Assembly: GCA_947579605.1 (NCBI GenBank)
Contig: OX388321.1
Coordinates: 14,003,614-14,067,613 of the forward strand
Source: Athripsodes cinereus
Lineage: Eukaryota > Arthropoda > Insecta > Trichoptera > Leptoceridae
Direction of reading: 5' to 3'
DNA length: 64,000 nt
The translations under genes and the position numbers were made by a program. Position 1 is the first letter of the stretch. Each line of letters starts with the position of its first letter. Under the pieces are notes generated by a model. The model saw only the letters and a program-made list of their open reading frames with translations. It made no database searches and was not told the DNA's origin. This document shows positions 1 to 10,347 of this stretch, piece by piece.

Positions 1-1587
1 TTTCTTAAGGAGCCAGCACTACACTTCAAAATAATACATACCTACCAGACTTCCTACGAATATCCTCAACATTTTTTTATTTAATTTAATTTATTCAATA
101 TATATTATTTAATATAGGTTCCTACATAGTCAAAACATACAAATTTACATACTTGGGTGTTTTCAAACAAAGATAAAACCTAAAATATATCTAAAATTAT
201 TTATTATTTTTTTTTCAATTTAATTAAGTAGGTACCTATAAATATTTATTTACATATGATGATGGTCACGATCCTCAAAACTGAGGGACCGACAACAAAG
301 AAGAAGAAAAAGATTATGTGTTTATATTCAACACGAAATACAAAACGCTCTGATATCGCTATCATACATTTTGTAAAAGAGGGTTTTATGAAAATTGTTA
401 ATAGTTTTTATGATACATTTTTATTCAGGCAATTAATAGACAAACCGCAGATCAGAATACAAATATTATCTCACTATCGAAATAAAAATAAATACATTCA
501 TAATGAATAGAATACCTCGTCGCTGGAGCTATTCTACTTGAGGTGAACCTTTGGAAAATAAAATGTTTCCAAAGGGATCCCCCAATTTGTTTGTTTTTCG
601 TACCCAGGATTGGTATTTTTTTGGGACCCAGTTTGTTGACGAATATGATTTATATCAAAGTATTAAAAGCAAATACTACACAACCTTTCTGAAATGTGTC
701 TTGTTTGTTTTATAATTTACTTGTGTATGATAGTTTTTTTAATGCACATAATATAATTGTTGTATTAGGTGCAACCAGTGGTAGTGGACTTCACACAGCG
801 ATCTTAGCACAACATTCCATTATAAACATAAAATTATATTAGAAAAATAAACAAACTTTTTCTTAATATCTATGCTATGGTTATCATAAGACTTGGATGC
901 ATTTTTATAAACTATTGGATTTGATTATTATTGTATAATCTAATGCAAGGAAAGATAGTTATACACTCGCTTTTATTCCTACTAAAAAGTTGATAAATTA
1001 TATAACTTGACATTACTCGTAATATCACACATGAAAAATAGACCAAGGTGATATTTATGATTTTTGTATATATTTTGTATGCGGATTCTTCTTGTTCTTG
1101 CACCCTTGTAGGATGGATTTTTATATGTAGGTAGGTACCTACCTAATATTATAATACCTTCTTTTATGCACCATGGTATTCTTATCATCTGTTAAATATA
1201 TCAATCCCATTCTATTAGATACGTATTGAAAATTAAAAACATAAATTGTGGTTTTCTGTAATTCCATTAATTTAACTTAGCAATATGGACCAAGGCCAAG
1301 ACCAAGACCAAGAATAATTGCAATTTTTTTGGAAATAAATATAAAATATTTAGATTATTATTTTGTTTATTTATTCATTCGTTTACGGCATAAGCTTTTC
1401 ACGAATAAGTTCACAATGATACAGAAGACAATACAGAAAAATGTAATGTTAACAGTAATAAAAACATGAACAAAAATTATAATAAATAGTTACTTTTCAT
1501 GAATATTTGGTGTAATATAATAATAAGCAAATAAAAATAGAAAAAGGAAAACGTTAACAAAATAATAATGTAGTGTAAAAGTAAATT
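1..1587. other. A+T-rich intergenic DNA, no gene seen
   Basis: Only short chance reading frames (up to 84 codons) of A+T-rich composition occur here. They have no domain signature, no splice context and poor codon structure. A TAGGTAGGTACCTACC-type palindrome lies near 1130-1145. I see nothing else. Confidence 0.6.
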
Positions 1588-1711
1588 GTTGGTTAGCTGG
1601 AAGTTGGTTAAGCTGGTTAGCTGGAAGATATTGCCTCCAGGCAATAAGCTCTCCAATTGCTCATGATTTTTTTTCTGATCAATAAAGTGTTCTTATTATT
1701 ATTATTATTAT
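1588..1711 (+). repeat. LINE 3' UTR tail ending in (ATT)n
   Basis: The stretch carries a direct duplication of GGTTAGCTGGAAG, a hairpin at about 1631-1644 (TTGCCTCCAGGCAA) followed by TAAGCTCTCC, a polyadenylation-like AATAAA at 1681-1686, and a terminal (ATT)n run. A hairpin, then ATAAG, then AATAAAGT and a short simple repeat is the usual shape of CR1/RTE-type LINE 3' ends in insects. No coding part is attached. Confidence 0.5.
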
Positions 1712-2344
1712 AAATTTAAGGTAATACCGGTATGTATACAGTTACATTTTATTGATTTGTGTATTTTTTATATTTTTCCATATGCAGAAATGACTTTATA
1801 ATTTTACCTTGTAATAAATAAATAGGTACGTAGGTACATAATATGTGTATTATATAATTATATTGATCAGCAGGTTGGCAGGTAGGGAAGGTAGGCTGAG
1901 AGTACCCATTACTCAATAATGAATAGTTTAACGAGTCACCGCATTTAAGTTGTCATAAATGCATTATAATTTCAACATTCGTTGTATGATGAAAGTAGAG
2001 TGTGAGCCTTAGTGCCTACCTCCCTGTCCAACTAAATTTACATCAAACATCGACATGATATACCTACGAGCACATAATAAATCATAAAGTTTTGTGAATA
2101 TATGTTTGTATGTTCAAATTTACATACTGAGAATGATCCTACCTACACTTTTACAGTTCAAATGGATTCCTTATATTATATCTATTATTTCGTTCGTCTT
2201 TCATGTCGATGAACTATGTAATCATTTAATTATATTATCAAGGTGATTCACCTTTTTTTTAAATGATAAGTCTATTTTTAATGCTAAAAAAATAAGATAT
2301 TGAAATTCACAATAATGTAGGCTGAAAAGTCATAATCCTGATCA
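1712..2344. other. Intergenic, nothing recognised
   Basis: A+T-rich DNA with several TAGGTAGGTA-like motifs. No gene, terminal repeat or LINE tail was identified. Confidence 0.5.
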
Positions 2345-2495
2345 GAGCCCGTAGACAATTTGTACTTGGCGATCGCCTACAAACGAATTTTCGTCAATAA
2401 CTGCAACAATAACGCATAATTATACGGTACGTGTAGGTAGATTGTCGAAAAGTTCGCCAGTAGACGATCGCTAAGTACAAATTGTCTACGGGCTC
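2345..2495. mobile_element. Short MITE with about 30-bp terminal inverted repeats
   Basis: The 151-bp element begins GAGCCCGTAGACAATTTGTA and ends with its reverse complement. The match runs through ..CTTGGCGATCG on the left and CGATCGCTAAG.. on the right with one mismatch in about 31 bp. The centre is A+T-rich and non-coding. No clear target-site duplication is visible, so the superfamily is unassigned. Confidence 0.75.
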
Positions 2496-2654
2496 AGGTA
2501 TCAGTGTACCACCTTACTACAGACACACTGTAACTTGGTGCAAATCTAAGAGAAAAATTAAACCTTTTTTAAAAATTCTTGTTCCCAAGTATTTTTATTA
2601 CAATTGTTTTTTTTTTATTATAATCGATTACAGATCATCTTTTCTGTGCAAAAA

Positions 2655-2705
2655 ATATAAGACGATTGGGACGGGTGGCATACTTCATCGCTGAATTTGA
2701 GATGA
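2655..2705 (-). repeat. R3 repeat fragment
   Basis: It contains GGGTGGCATACTTCATCGCTGA, the reverse complement of the R3 core (TCAGCGATGAGGTATGCCACCC) found in a dozen other places in the window. Confidence 0.5.
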
Positions 2706-2724
2706 CTAGTGCCTAATATGTGAT

Positions 2725-2869
2725 ACTATACTATACCCTCACGCCGTGTCCCAAGTGGGGTAGGCAGAGAGAACAGAACGCCAAACAGATTTATCTTTAC
2801 ACACTTCCTTCGCATCCTCCACATTCATACAGTTTCTCATACACGCACATCGGTTCCTCTTACTCAACA
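2725..2869 (-). mobile_element. R1 LINE tail insertion with 13-bp target-site duplication
   Basis: This is a minus-strand copy of the R1 3' end: a TATAG-type tail, then CCCTCACGCCGTGTCCCAAG, then the tail of a reverse-transcriptase reading frame (encoding ..AYPTWDTA in better copies at 28096 and 55735). It is flanked by the exact 13-bp direct repeat CCTAATATGTGAT at 2712-2724 and 2870-2882. That duplication marks a 5'-truncated target-primed insertion. Confidence 0.85.
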
Positions 2870-2882
2870 CCTAATATGTGAT

Positions 2883-3690
2883 GCCATACGAATATCTGTC
2901 CTTTTCAATACTCTCAATAACTTCTAGAAAGTAATGGGATATCTATTATGTCCGGAGATTTCGGGAAGTTTTCAGAAACTGCCATACTAACTGCCATATA
3001 AAATCTAACTAGAATCTAACATCAAACGAATATGATAAACATGAGAACAAAAACATTCTTTATAAAAATTGGAAAACAAATGCAAAATAGCACAATAGAA
3101 ATAAAAACAATAAATAACAAAAAAATTCAAGCAGTGTTTTTTGAGATGACTGCATTTATTATTATCTTTTAAAACCATTGAGTGTAGAGAAGTAGGGTAT
3201 TGGTGCTAGTTTTGTAAGTATGTATGTTTGGTATAGAATCTATAAAATAATATTGTGTTTTAATAATAATTGATTTTTTTAATCAAATTAGGGGACGTCA
3301 CACTCATTGAATGATGAGTTTTAATGGATGGGCAGGCGCGCGTCCCATCTCTCCCTCCCTACCTTGGCCTGTTTGTAAGGGCGCAATGTGCAACGTACAC
3401 GTACCAGGTTACTAAACATAGGTACATGCATAAAAGAGTTCAAAATCTCTTTATTAGTTATAATTTTCAGGTCTACATGTTGCAGATATAATTTTGTTTT
3501 TAACCTAAAAGAAAAAAAAATGAAAAATTATTAGGCTACTTTCAGACGACCCGCTGAGTTTCGTGAGGGTGGTATGGATTTTTTTTATGAGAATGATTAA
3601 TTGTGGTGCTTTTCTTATTAGTTTTGTTTCTAACGCAATTATTGGTATCTATTCATTTTTTATAATTATTATATAGGTAGGTATATTATT
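2883..3690. other. Intergenic, small G+C-richer patch
   Basis: Mostly A+T-rich. A short G+C-richer patch at about 3320-3410 (GCAGGCGCGCGTCCCATC..) stands out but has no recognisable coding or repeat signature. Confidence 0.4.
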
Positions 3691-3851
3691 GACTTTTTTA
3701 TTTTTTTATTTTTATTTATTTATTCCTTACTGTACGTCGATTACCTACAAGCAAATTTACACAAAACACATACAAATCAAATACAGTAATGAAACCAATA
3801 TACAGAGGACGAGTTTATTGTAGAGGTACGATTTCTTCTAATTAACCCAAT
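3691..3851 (-). repeat. T family LINE 3' UTR tail
   Basis: Read on the minus strand, it runs from CTCTACAATAAACTCG through CTCTGTATATTGG to GTAATCGACGTACAGTAAG and an AATAAATAAA-type tail. Close copies lie at 13470-13625 (-), 19985-20135 (-) and 62895-62975 (+). Confidence 0.65.
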
Positions 3852-4115
3852 TTTATTATATTTGCTTCCCTATATTATGATTACTTACTTTGAATCGCCT
3901 AGGATTTTGAAAATAGTAGAAAAATAGACTAAAGTAATTAAATAATGTTAAATAATTAAAATATGGTAAAAGTGGCTAAAGCTGCCCCCTCCCCTCTTGT
4001 TATTAGAAATTAAACTGAACATGAAATGGTTTTGTATCGCTATATTGAATCATGAAATCCGAAAGCAAAAAAAGGCCCAATAACAATAAATTTTAGCATT
4101 CTATTCTATTCTTCC

Positions 4116-4260
4116 TATGACAACGATATCAGAGCGCAAGGAATGTCGTGGGAAGAGGTGACGCAATTGGCACAGAGACGCTCTGAATGGTGGAGGCTGG
4201 TTTCTGCCCTGTGCTCCCGAGAGGAGCGTTGAGGGCGATGATTTGATTTTGATTTTGATT
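4116..4260 (+). repeat. R2 LINE tail ending in (TGATTT)n
   Basis: It starts ATGACAACGATATCAGAGCG, continues with a reverse-transcriptase C-terminal frame reading ..ERRSEWWRLVSALCSREER-stop, and ends in repeated TGATTT/TTGATT units. A minus-strand copy at 12409-12518 shows about 80% identity by eye. The W-rich end followed by a simple repeat is characteristic of LINE C termini. Confidence 0.65.
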
Positions 4261-4300
4261 CTATTCTTCTCAAGACCATCCACTCGTTTGACAATTTTAG
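4258..4300 (-). repeat. Short LINE tail (AACGAGTGGATGG type)
   Basis: On the minus strand it reads AAACGAGTGGATGGTCTTGAGAAGAATAG, in segments matching 19742-19790 (+) and 34981-35025 (+). Those copies begin with a CTCGCAAACGAG hairpin. It abuts the R2 copy tail-to-tail. Confidence 0.45.
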
Positions 4301-4429
4301 TAATAAGGTTATCTAAGCAACTGCCCCCCCCCCCTAGATACACTATAAAATTGGCTAGATGGAAGAAATCACTTCATAGTGATAATCTCACTACTGTTTA
4401 TCGTCTAGTATTTTAAATTGTGTAATGTT

Positions 4430-4605
4430 TTTTTTAAGAAAGATATATCTGGGTTTTGTTATAAACCCAACTTTAACCTTATACACCTTTCACAGTAAGC
4501 TTAAAGCTTGTGTCGTGAAAGGGGAGTTTTGCCGGCACCTGGGATCGAACCGCGGTCCCCTTGTTCACGAGGCCGAGACTCTACCTCCAGGCTACCGACG
4601 AACTC
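4430..4605 (-). mobile_element. SINE-A, tRNA-derived
   Basis: On the minus strand the element starts GAGTTCGTCGGTAGCCTGG, which contains an A-box-like TAGCCTGGAGG, followed by the B box GGTTCGATCCC. Then comes a body with CTCCCCTTTCACGACACAAG, GTGAAAGGTGTATAAGG and a terminal GGGTTTATAACAAAACCC hairpin. Internal RNA polymerase III boxes in a tRNA-like head are the hallmark of SINEs. Sister copies lie at 32566-32721 (-) and 36719-36895 (+). Confidence 0.8.
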
Positions 4606-4892
4606 TTGTTAACACTATTATAATATAATGATGATGTGCAAAAAAATAAAATAAATAAATAAAATCATTATAGGCAGTAAGTAGATAGATATTATCTTAT
4701 TAAACATGAATTATTGTACAAATGTAATCAATCTTCTTCTAAAGACTTGAGAATAAAGTGTATAGGTACCTATGTATCTACTCGTTATTGATAAGCGATT
4801 ATCCTATAATTTAATATTATCACATATCAGACTACTTAGGTAGGTAAATAATAATAATATATTATCTAGTAGTTACTACGACTACTATACCA

Positions 4893-5184
4893 GCACGACA
4901 TATCCCACAAGTGGGGTAGCCAGCGGACTAACTGCAAATAAAAAACATGCGTTGTATTCCGCGGAGCACCCGGCCAAAATTTGGTCTCCTACTCTTTGCC
5001 GTAGGTTTTCGAGTCAGATTTCATGGGCAGATGCTCAAAAAATTAAGATATTTTACATCTTGAATTCAGTGATGAGGTCAACCATCCATCCTGAATGTCT
5101 TAATTTTCTTTTGACACGGGGTGGACAGCTTTTATTGCATACGGCTGGTCTGCTATCTACCCCACTTGTGGGATATGTGGTGAT
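4893..5184 (+). mobile_element. R3 element, reference copy with both ends
   Basis: This is the best copy of the most abundant family in the window, about 290 bp. The left end carries GACATATCCCACAAGTGGGG and the right end carries its inverse (CCCCACTTGTGGGATATGT), giving inverted ends of about 25 bp that themselves contain the palindrome CCCACAAGTGGG. The core has the signatures TCTCCTACTCTTTGCCGTAG, TTCAGTGATGAGG and a segment ending CATCCTGAATGTCTTAA. There is no reading frame of consequence. Its right end is followed by ATAGGATAG, like the R1 LINE tail. Confidence 0.75.
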
Positions 5185-5219
5185 AGGATAGTAGCGGCAG
5201 TAATAGTTTCCTCTCGGTA

Positions 5220-5365
5220 CCAATAGAAAAAAGATATTCAGAATGGGTGGCATACTTCATCGCTAACATGTTAATTATTGTCTTACACCTACGTGAGATT
5301 TTACGAACATCTTCCTTTTACAGGATACTCGAAAACTTACAGAAAAGATTGGGAGATCTATTCTT
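5220..5365 (-). repeat. R3 fragment, inverted next to the full copy
   Basis: It contains TTCAGAATGGGTGGCATAC, ACGTGAGATTTTACGAACA and GATACTCGAAAACTTACAGA, which are reverse complements of the R3 core (GTAAGTTTTCGAGTGTCC..). It lacks the termini. Confidence 0.6.
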
Positions 5366-5424
5366 TACCAGGGACTGCAGTCTACTATTCTGTACTTTAT
5401 TATTATGTAGATCTTCTATCTATC

Positions 5425-5566
5425 TATCTATTCCCTCACGCCGTATCCCAAGTGGGGTAGGCAGAGAGAACGGAACGCCAATTAGATCTGTCCTTACATA
5501 CTTCTTTCGCTTCCTCCACAGTCATACAATTTCTCATGCACGCACGTCGGTTATCTTTATCTACAC
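5425..5566 (-). repeat. R1 LINE tail
   Basis: Minus-strand R1 3' end starting after a (TCTA)n run: CCCTCACGCCGTATCCCAAG, then the complement of a frame ending ..SVLSAYPTWDTA. It is truncated at about 5566. No unambiguous target-site duplication was found. Confidence 0.7.
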
Positions 5567-6180
5567 GTAACTAATAGATATGCAATCGAAATCTTATGAA
5601 TTCTTATTTTACACGTGGAGTAATCAGTAAATATATTATGATATTGTTCAGTAATCTTTCAGTCACACTTGTGTTTTCATCCTCATAGTATAATTAATGT
5701 GATAAGACCTATAAAACATATAAATTTTCTTATTAGATCACAACAATTTACTTAAAAAAATATGTAAATAAGTAACCCCTATAAAGAGCTACTTGTGTAT
5801 TTTAGCTCCGAAAATTGACGCTTTCTCGCAACGTCGTCCGCGTTTGAACGAAAACGTAACGCTTAAATGTGTTTTGACTAGGCCCACAGATGTCTCGATT
5901 GGAGAATCATGTATAAGTAATAAATATTTTTCAAAGATATAAAAATATGTTTGATATCTCATTCTAAAACTGCTAAGAACACATAATGCCTAAGAATGAC
6001 TGTATTTTTTGAAAACGAAGGAGTTTACGTTCATTGCAAACCCACATTCATCAACCTTTCATAGTGACAAATCATTGTGGAATCATTTATAGTCATTTGT
6101 AGGTAGCAGAGTTTTATCATGAAATTAGAAACAAATGCTTTCCTCTACTATATTGTAACTTGTAACGATTCGGAGTTCAC
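5567..6180. other. Intergenic, nothing recognised
   Basis: A+T-rich. A short motif at about 5890-5915 (TCTCGATTGGAGAATCATGT) recurs with two changes near 38365, so a minor dispersed repeat may end here. No gene seen. Confidence 0.4.
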
Positions 6181-6189
6181 CATGAAGAA

Positions 6190-6361
6190 ATCTGCTGTGA
6201 GCGGGTTTATTCGAAGGTGCATGCTTCCCATTGAGAATCCCCTGTAACTTCTATTCCCATGTTTCATGTTATTTTCTCTTATATGTTGATTGTGTTTGAT
6301 TTAAGTTTTTGTACTGAAAGGGCTGTTTAGCCGTATACTGTGTTAGTAAAATAAATAAATA
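6190..6361 (+). repeat. LINE 3' UTR with terminal hairpin
   Basis: The stretch ends GAAAGGGCTGTTTAGCCGTA followed by TAGTAAAATAAATAAAT. A GGCT-loop-AGCC hairpin just before an A+T repeat also occurs on the minus strand at 27105-27150 (GGCTGGATCAGCC) and 53945-54000. I infer a LINE 3' end. No coding part is preserved. Confidence 0.4.
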
Positions 6362-6623
6362 TTAATTTGTATTGAAAGAGACATTGTCAATCCCATTGGA
6401 ATCATTTAAGTGTCAGGAATGTACACCATTGCTATATATTATACTTATATATGCGATAGTGCATGATATTATGTGTTATCAACGGGTTAAAATACATATT
6501 TTATAAATTCATTTCGACACATTTGCATAGCATTGATTGATAACCAAATTTTTATGATAAAACTTCATATTTTCATGGATAGCAAATATATCTATTAAAT
6601 AATTATAGCACTTACCTATATAT

Positions 6624-8669
6624 ATGCGATTTCGAGAGTAATGAAAATATAGATAAAGTATGGGGCAAAATTAAAGAGAAAATAACCGCAGCGGCAGATG
6701 AGGTCTTAGAGAAAAAAAAGCCGCAAGCTAGGAAAGAATGGATTACGGACGACATTTTAGAAATGATCGAAGAAAGAAGGAAGCTAAAGAACTCCAAAAC
6801 AGAAGAAGGGAAAAAGGAATATAAAGCCCTTAGAAATAAAATTAACAGAGAATCCAAGCTGAGAAAGGAATGTTATTTGCAAGAAAAATGCAAAAATATT
6901 AACAGGAATATAAAACAAAGGAAATTTGAAACCGCATACTCTGAAGTAAAGAATTTCTTCAATGACAAAACACAACCACGATGTGCTATACAAGATAAAA
7001 ACAGCAAACTGCTGTTTGAGGATGAATTGATCGTAAAAAGATGGAAAGAATACCTAGAACAATTATACAAAGGAAAGAACATAGTCAAGGAAAGCAAAGC
7101 ACTAGAAGCAGAATATGACGTAGAAAATAATGGAGATGACATCTTAAGAAGTGAATTTGATATTGCATTAGCAAAGTTGAAAGACGGCAAAGCACCAGGT
7201 ATTGACCTGATTCCATCAGAGCTGCTTAAATGCGCAGGAAAAGGCATGCTTGATACATTGTATAAGCTTGTCTGCAAAATATACAACACAGGAGAGATAC
7301 CTGAGGACTTTGCCAAATGTCTGATACGAGCGCTTCCTAAGAAAGCAGGCACGACAAAGTGTGAACAACACAGAACCCTAAGCATGATATCACACGCTTC
7401 TAAGATACTCACCAACATTATAATGAAAAGGGCGGAAAATAAAATCAACGAAACACTTTCAGAAGATCAATTTGGATTCCGCAAAGATACAGGTACAAGA
7501 GATGCAATCCTGAGTCTCAGACTTACTCTAGAAAAGAGAATAACAATTAATAAAAACACATATATAGCATTCATCGACCTTGAAAAAGCATTCGATAAAG
7601 TAGAATGGGAACAACTTTTTAACACCCTCAACCAGATAGGAATGAGTTATAAGGATAGAAGAGCAATCTGGAGCTTATACAAGAACGAAATGGCTGTGAT
7701 TAAAAGCGGAGAGAGCTGTGCAGAAGCAAGGGTCGAACAAGGCGTAAGACAAGGATGCTCAATGTCGCCAGCTCTCTTTAACTGCTATATACAGCGAGCC
7801 ATTGATGAACTGAGAGAAGAAATGAAGAACTGGACAGGAGTAAAAATAAATGGGAAAAAGGTCGACATGATAAGATATGCTGACGACATAGCACTGCTCG
7901 CAGACTCCGAGATGGAGCTGAACGAAGCCTTAGGAAAAATGGAAAGTATACTGTTGTCAAAGTACAACATGAAAATAAATAAAGAAAAAACAAAATGCAT
8001 GGTCGTTGGAAGAGAGGAAGCGACTGCGAACATTGCCATAAATGGAGTGAGCATCAAACAAGTAAGTGAATTCGTGTACCTGGGCAGTAGAATAAACCAG
8101 GATGGACGCTCCAAAGCAGAAATCGTAAGCAGAATAAACCAGGCAAGGATTGCCTTTAACAAAAAATCGAAGATATTGGAATCCCCAAATATTGACTTAA
8201 GCGTAAGGAAGAACCTTACTAAAGCCTTTGTATGGAGCATTCTGCTTTATGGTTGTGAGACATGGACCATCAGCAAGAGTGAAAGCGGACGGTTGGCGGC
8301 CTTTGAAATGTGGTGCTACAGACGCATGCTTAAGATCCATTGGTCGGAGCACGTCGAAAACGAAGAAGTATTAACCAGGGTAGGCGAAAAAAGGCAACTC
8401 CTTAAGAGAATCAGCCAACAACGAGCTAACTGGATTGGCCACAACATCAGGCACCCAGGACTACTCATAGCCATCGCGGAGGGTAAGACCGAGGGGACAA
8501 ATGCCAGAGGCCGACCAAGAGACGCATATATATGGACCAACTGAAGAGTGATATGAACTGTGGCTCATACGTAGAGCTGAAAAGACTGGCGGAGAATAGA
8601 GACGAATGGAGAAGAAAAACCAAACTCGTTGCAGACCAATCCAATGGATTGTAACTCATTATATATATA
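6624..8669 (+). mobile_element. 5'-truncated LINE with 11-bp target-site duplication
   Basis: A 2046-bp non-LTR retrotransposon copy lacks its endonuclease half but keeps the whole reverse transcriptase and the 3' end (..CTCATTATATATATA). It is bounded by the direct repeat TACCTATATAT at 6613-6623 and 8670-8680. The A+T-rich repeat makes the exact boundaries uncertain by a few bases. A second, much shorter copy of the same family is at 62378-62709 (-). Confidence 0.8.
6625..8654 (+). pseudogene. LINE reverse transcriptase, 5'-truncated, one frameshift
   Basis: The open frame enters at the truncation point (first codons CDFESNENIDKVWG) and contains an ATG at 6763. From there 593 codons run to a stop at 8544. 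Counting from that ATG, fingers/palm motifs are visible: FGFRKDTGTRDA (about 237-248), FIDLEKAFDKVEW (270-282), GVRQGCSMSPALFN (327-340), the catalytic RYADD (371-375) and YLGSRINQDG (439-448). A C-terminal WTISKSE...WIGHNIRHPG..GRPRDAY region follows. At about 8524-8533 this copy has one extra AT in GACGCATATATATGG. The sister copy at 62.5 kb reads GACGCATATATGG. Removing the extra dinucleotide continues the frame (MDQLK..DEWRRKTKLVADQ) to a stop at 8652-8654. The clade is an RTE-like or related single-ORF endonuclease/RT family, not settled. The missing N-terminal endonuclease means it cannot be autonomous. Confidence 0.9.
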
Positions 8670-8816
8670 TACCTATATATCTACCTACACTTAGATATTA
8701 TCTGCTTACTATACTTTTTAAGTTTTGTATATGGGAAAGTGAAGTCTGATGCAATTTAATTCAATATCTTATCATTAAATTATCAGACTACACAGTAGTG
8801 AATATAAATATATAAG

Positions 8817-9030
8817 CAGTGGTTCCCAAAGTTGACTGGGCTCATCTCTGGACCCATCTAAGAAAATTTTCTAATATTGGGATCCACCTTTTAACTTTTT
8901 TTCTTCAATCATTGCTCCAGCAACATTTTTTTGTTCATGTCTTACACAGTTGCGAATCGTTCATTGGGGCCCACTCAATATTCGTTCACGACCCACTGGT
9001 GGGTCGCGACCCATAATTTGGGAAATACTG
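8817..9030. mobile_element. hAT-type MITE
   Basis: A 214-bp non-coding element begins CAGTGGTTCCCAAAGT and ends AATTTGGGAAATACTG, an imperfect inverted repeat of the widespread CAGTGGTTCTCAAA hAT type. It contains GACCCACTGGTGGGTCGCGA. ATATAAG directly abuts both ends (8810-8816 and 9031-9037), a 7-bp match consistent with a decayed 8-bp hAT target duplication. Confidence 0.85.
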
Positions 9031-9037
9031 ATATAAG

Positions 9038-9806
9038 TGTTTGGTTTGGGAGAAGAAATTGTTTTGACACTGTCAATTTTTAAACATTACCAATGATAGT
9101 TGGCCTAATGAATGTCTATTTTTTGTCTATAAGGATCCAGATGGTCTGGACGACTCTATTTTATGATTTTAACAATGATAAATTAAATCATTAAGTATAG
9201 GTAGCTATAAATTGTAGGCTGCTTCAATATCTCTCAAAGTATTTTCGAGTTTGCTACGTTCGTATCGAAAATATGACGTCTGAATGATTCAAAAGTTCAT
9301 GTACGAGTACAAGTAGGCAAATTGGTACATACCTATAACTAGTTAGAATTATTGTATACTTTTAATTATTTGAAGTTGAGATAAGATTTTCGATACAAAC
9401 TAACATTGGTAGATATCGTAGTTGACTACAAATCGTCAAATAACTATCAACTAATCAGTTAGACAATAAATCTAATGTATTATTGTATTTTAATAGGAAT
9501 TGACACTTTAAGGGGCTAAATAGTATCTAAAAATATCAATGAGGGTAGTTAATAGATAATAGGTATGTATAATTATTATCAATCTATTTATCTGATAGAC
9601 AAATACATAATTAAGTCTAGCTAAGTAGGTAGGTACCTACCAATCATAAGTAATCACTACCTCAGAAAAATAAATTGATAGATACGACTGATACGCAACC
9701 ATGGACACAATACATGTAATAATATATATGAAACCAGTGGTATAAAAACAATGGTTGTAGACACAAAAATTATAACTAACTAAATTTCCATTCACAGCTT
9801 CGTACA
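9038..9806. other. Intergenic, nothing recognised
   Basis: A+T-rich DNA with a TAGGTAGGTACCTACC palindrome near 9627-9642. No gene or repeat boundary seen. Confidence 0.5.
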
Positions 9807-9905
9807 AGCTGTGGCACACGCGTAGAACTGAAAGGAATCGAAAGACACGGAGAAGAGTACAAAATAAAAACCAGACTTGTTTCAGACCAATCTGGCGGAT
9901 TGTGA
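9807..9905 (+). pseudogene. LINE reverse-transcriptase C-terminal remnant
   Basis: Thirty-two codons read SCGTRVELKGIERHGEEYKI then KTRLVSDQSGGL-stop. They align with the last residues of the LINE at 6624-8669 (..GSYVELKRLAENRDEWRRKT then KLVADQSNGL-stop), so this is a related but diverged family. Confidence 0.65.
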
Positions 9906-10091
9906 CTTGGAAGAATGAAACAAGATGGAATAATGTTATAAAAAATAGTGTGGTCCAAGTGGAAAACAAGTATCGTACAAAGATGTCTTTTGTAACAGTA
10001 GGTATATAAATGCAGTCTGAAGAAGATTAACATAGGTATTTTCTAAATGATTGATGAAAGAATTAATGGTTTAATTTTTTAGAGGTAAGTA

Positions 10092-10347
10092 CACTGAGAA
10101 AATACAAACGAAATTTCACAACGAATCATTGGTAGATCAGATTAGGACCAGATATAGTACAAACGATTCATTAGTATGAATCTATAGTATTAACTTTTCG
10201 CAAACAAATTGTTGGTAAATTTACCAACGACTTGTTTGCGATAGGTTAATATTATAGATTCGTACTAATGAATTCATATCTCTATCTCTGGTCCTAATAT
10301 GATAGTAGGTACGTACCAATGATTCGTTGTGAGTATTTTTCTCAGTG
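10092..10347. mobile_element. Foldback Tc1/mariner-type MITE
   Basis: A 256-bp element starts CACTGAGAAAATAC and ends with the inverse (..GTATTTTTCTCAGTG). It is flanked by TA on both sides (10090-10091 and 10348-10349), the Tc1/mariner target duplication. Almost the whole element is self-complementary: GATTAGGACCAGATATA pairs with the right-hand TATCTCTGGTCCTAATAT, and AACAAATTGTTGGTAAATTT folds around the centre at about 10220. It has no coding capacity. Confidence 0.85.

Noticed and set aside
4101..4343. 80-codon minus-strand frame
   Set aside because: It runs antisense through the R2 LINE tail and lacks any domain.
6873..7448. 191-codon minus-strand frame opposite the LINE RT
   Set aside because: Antisense shadow of the RT frame; hydrophobic composition is what the complement of Lys/Glu-rich codons gives.
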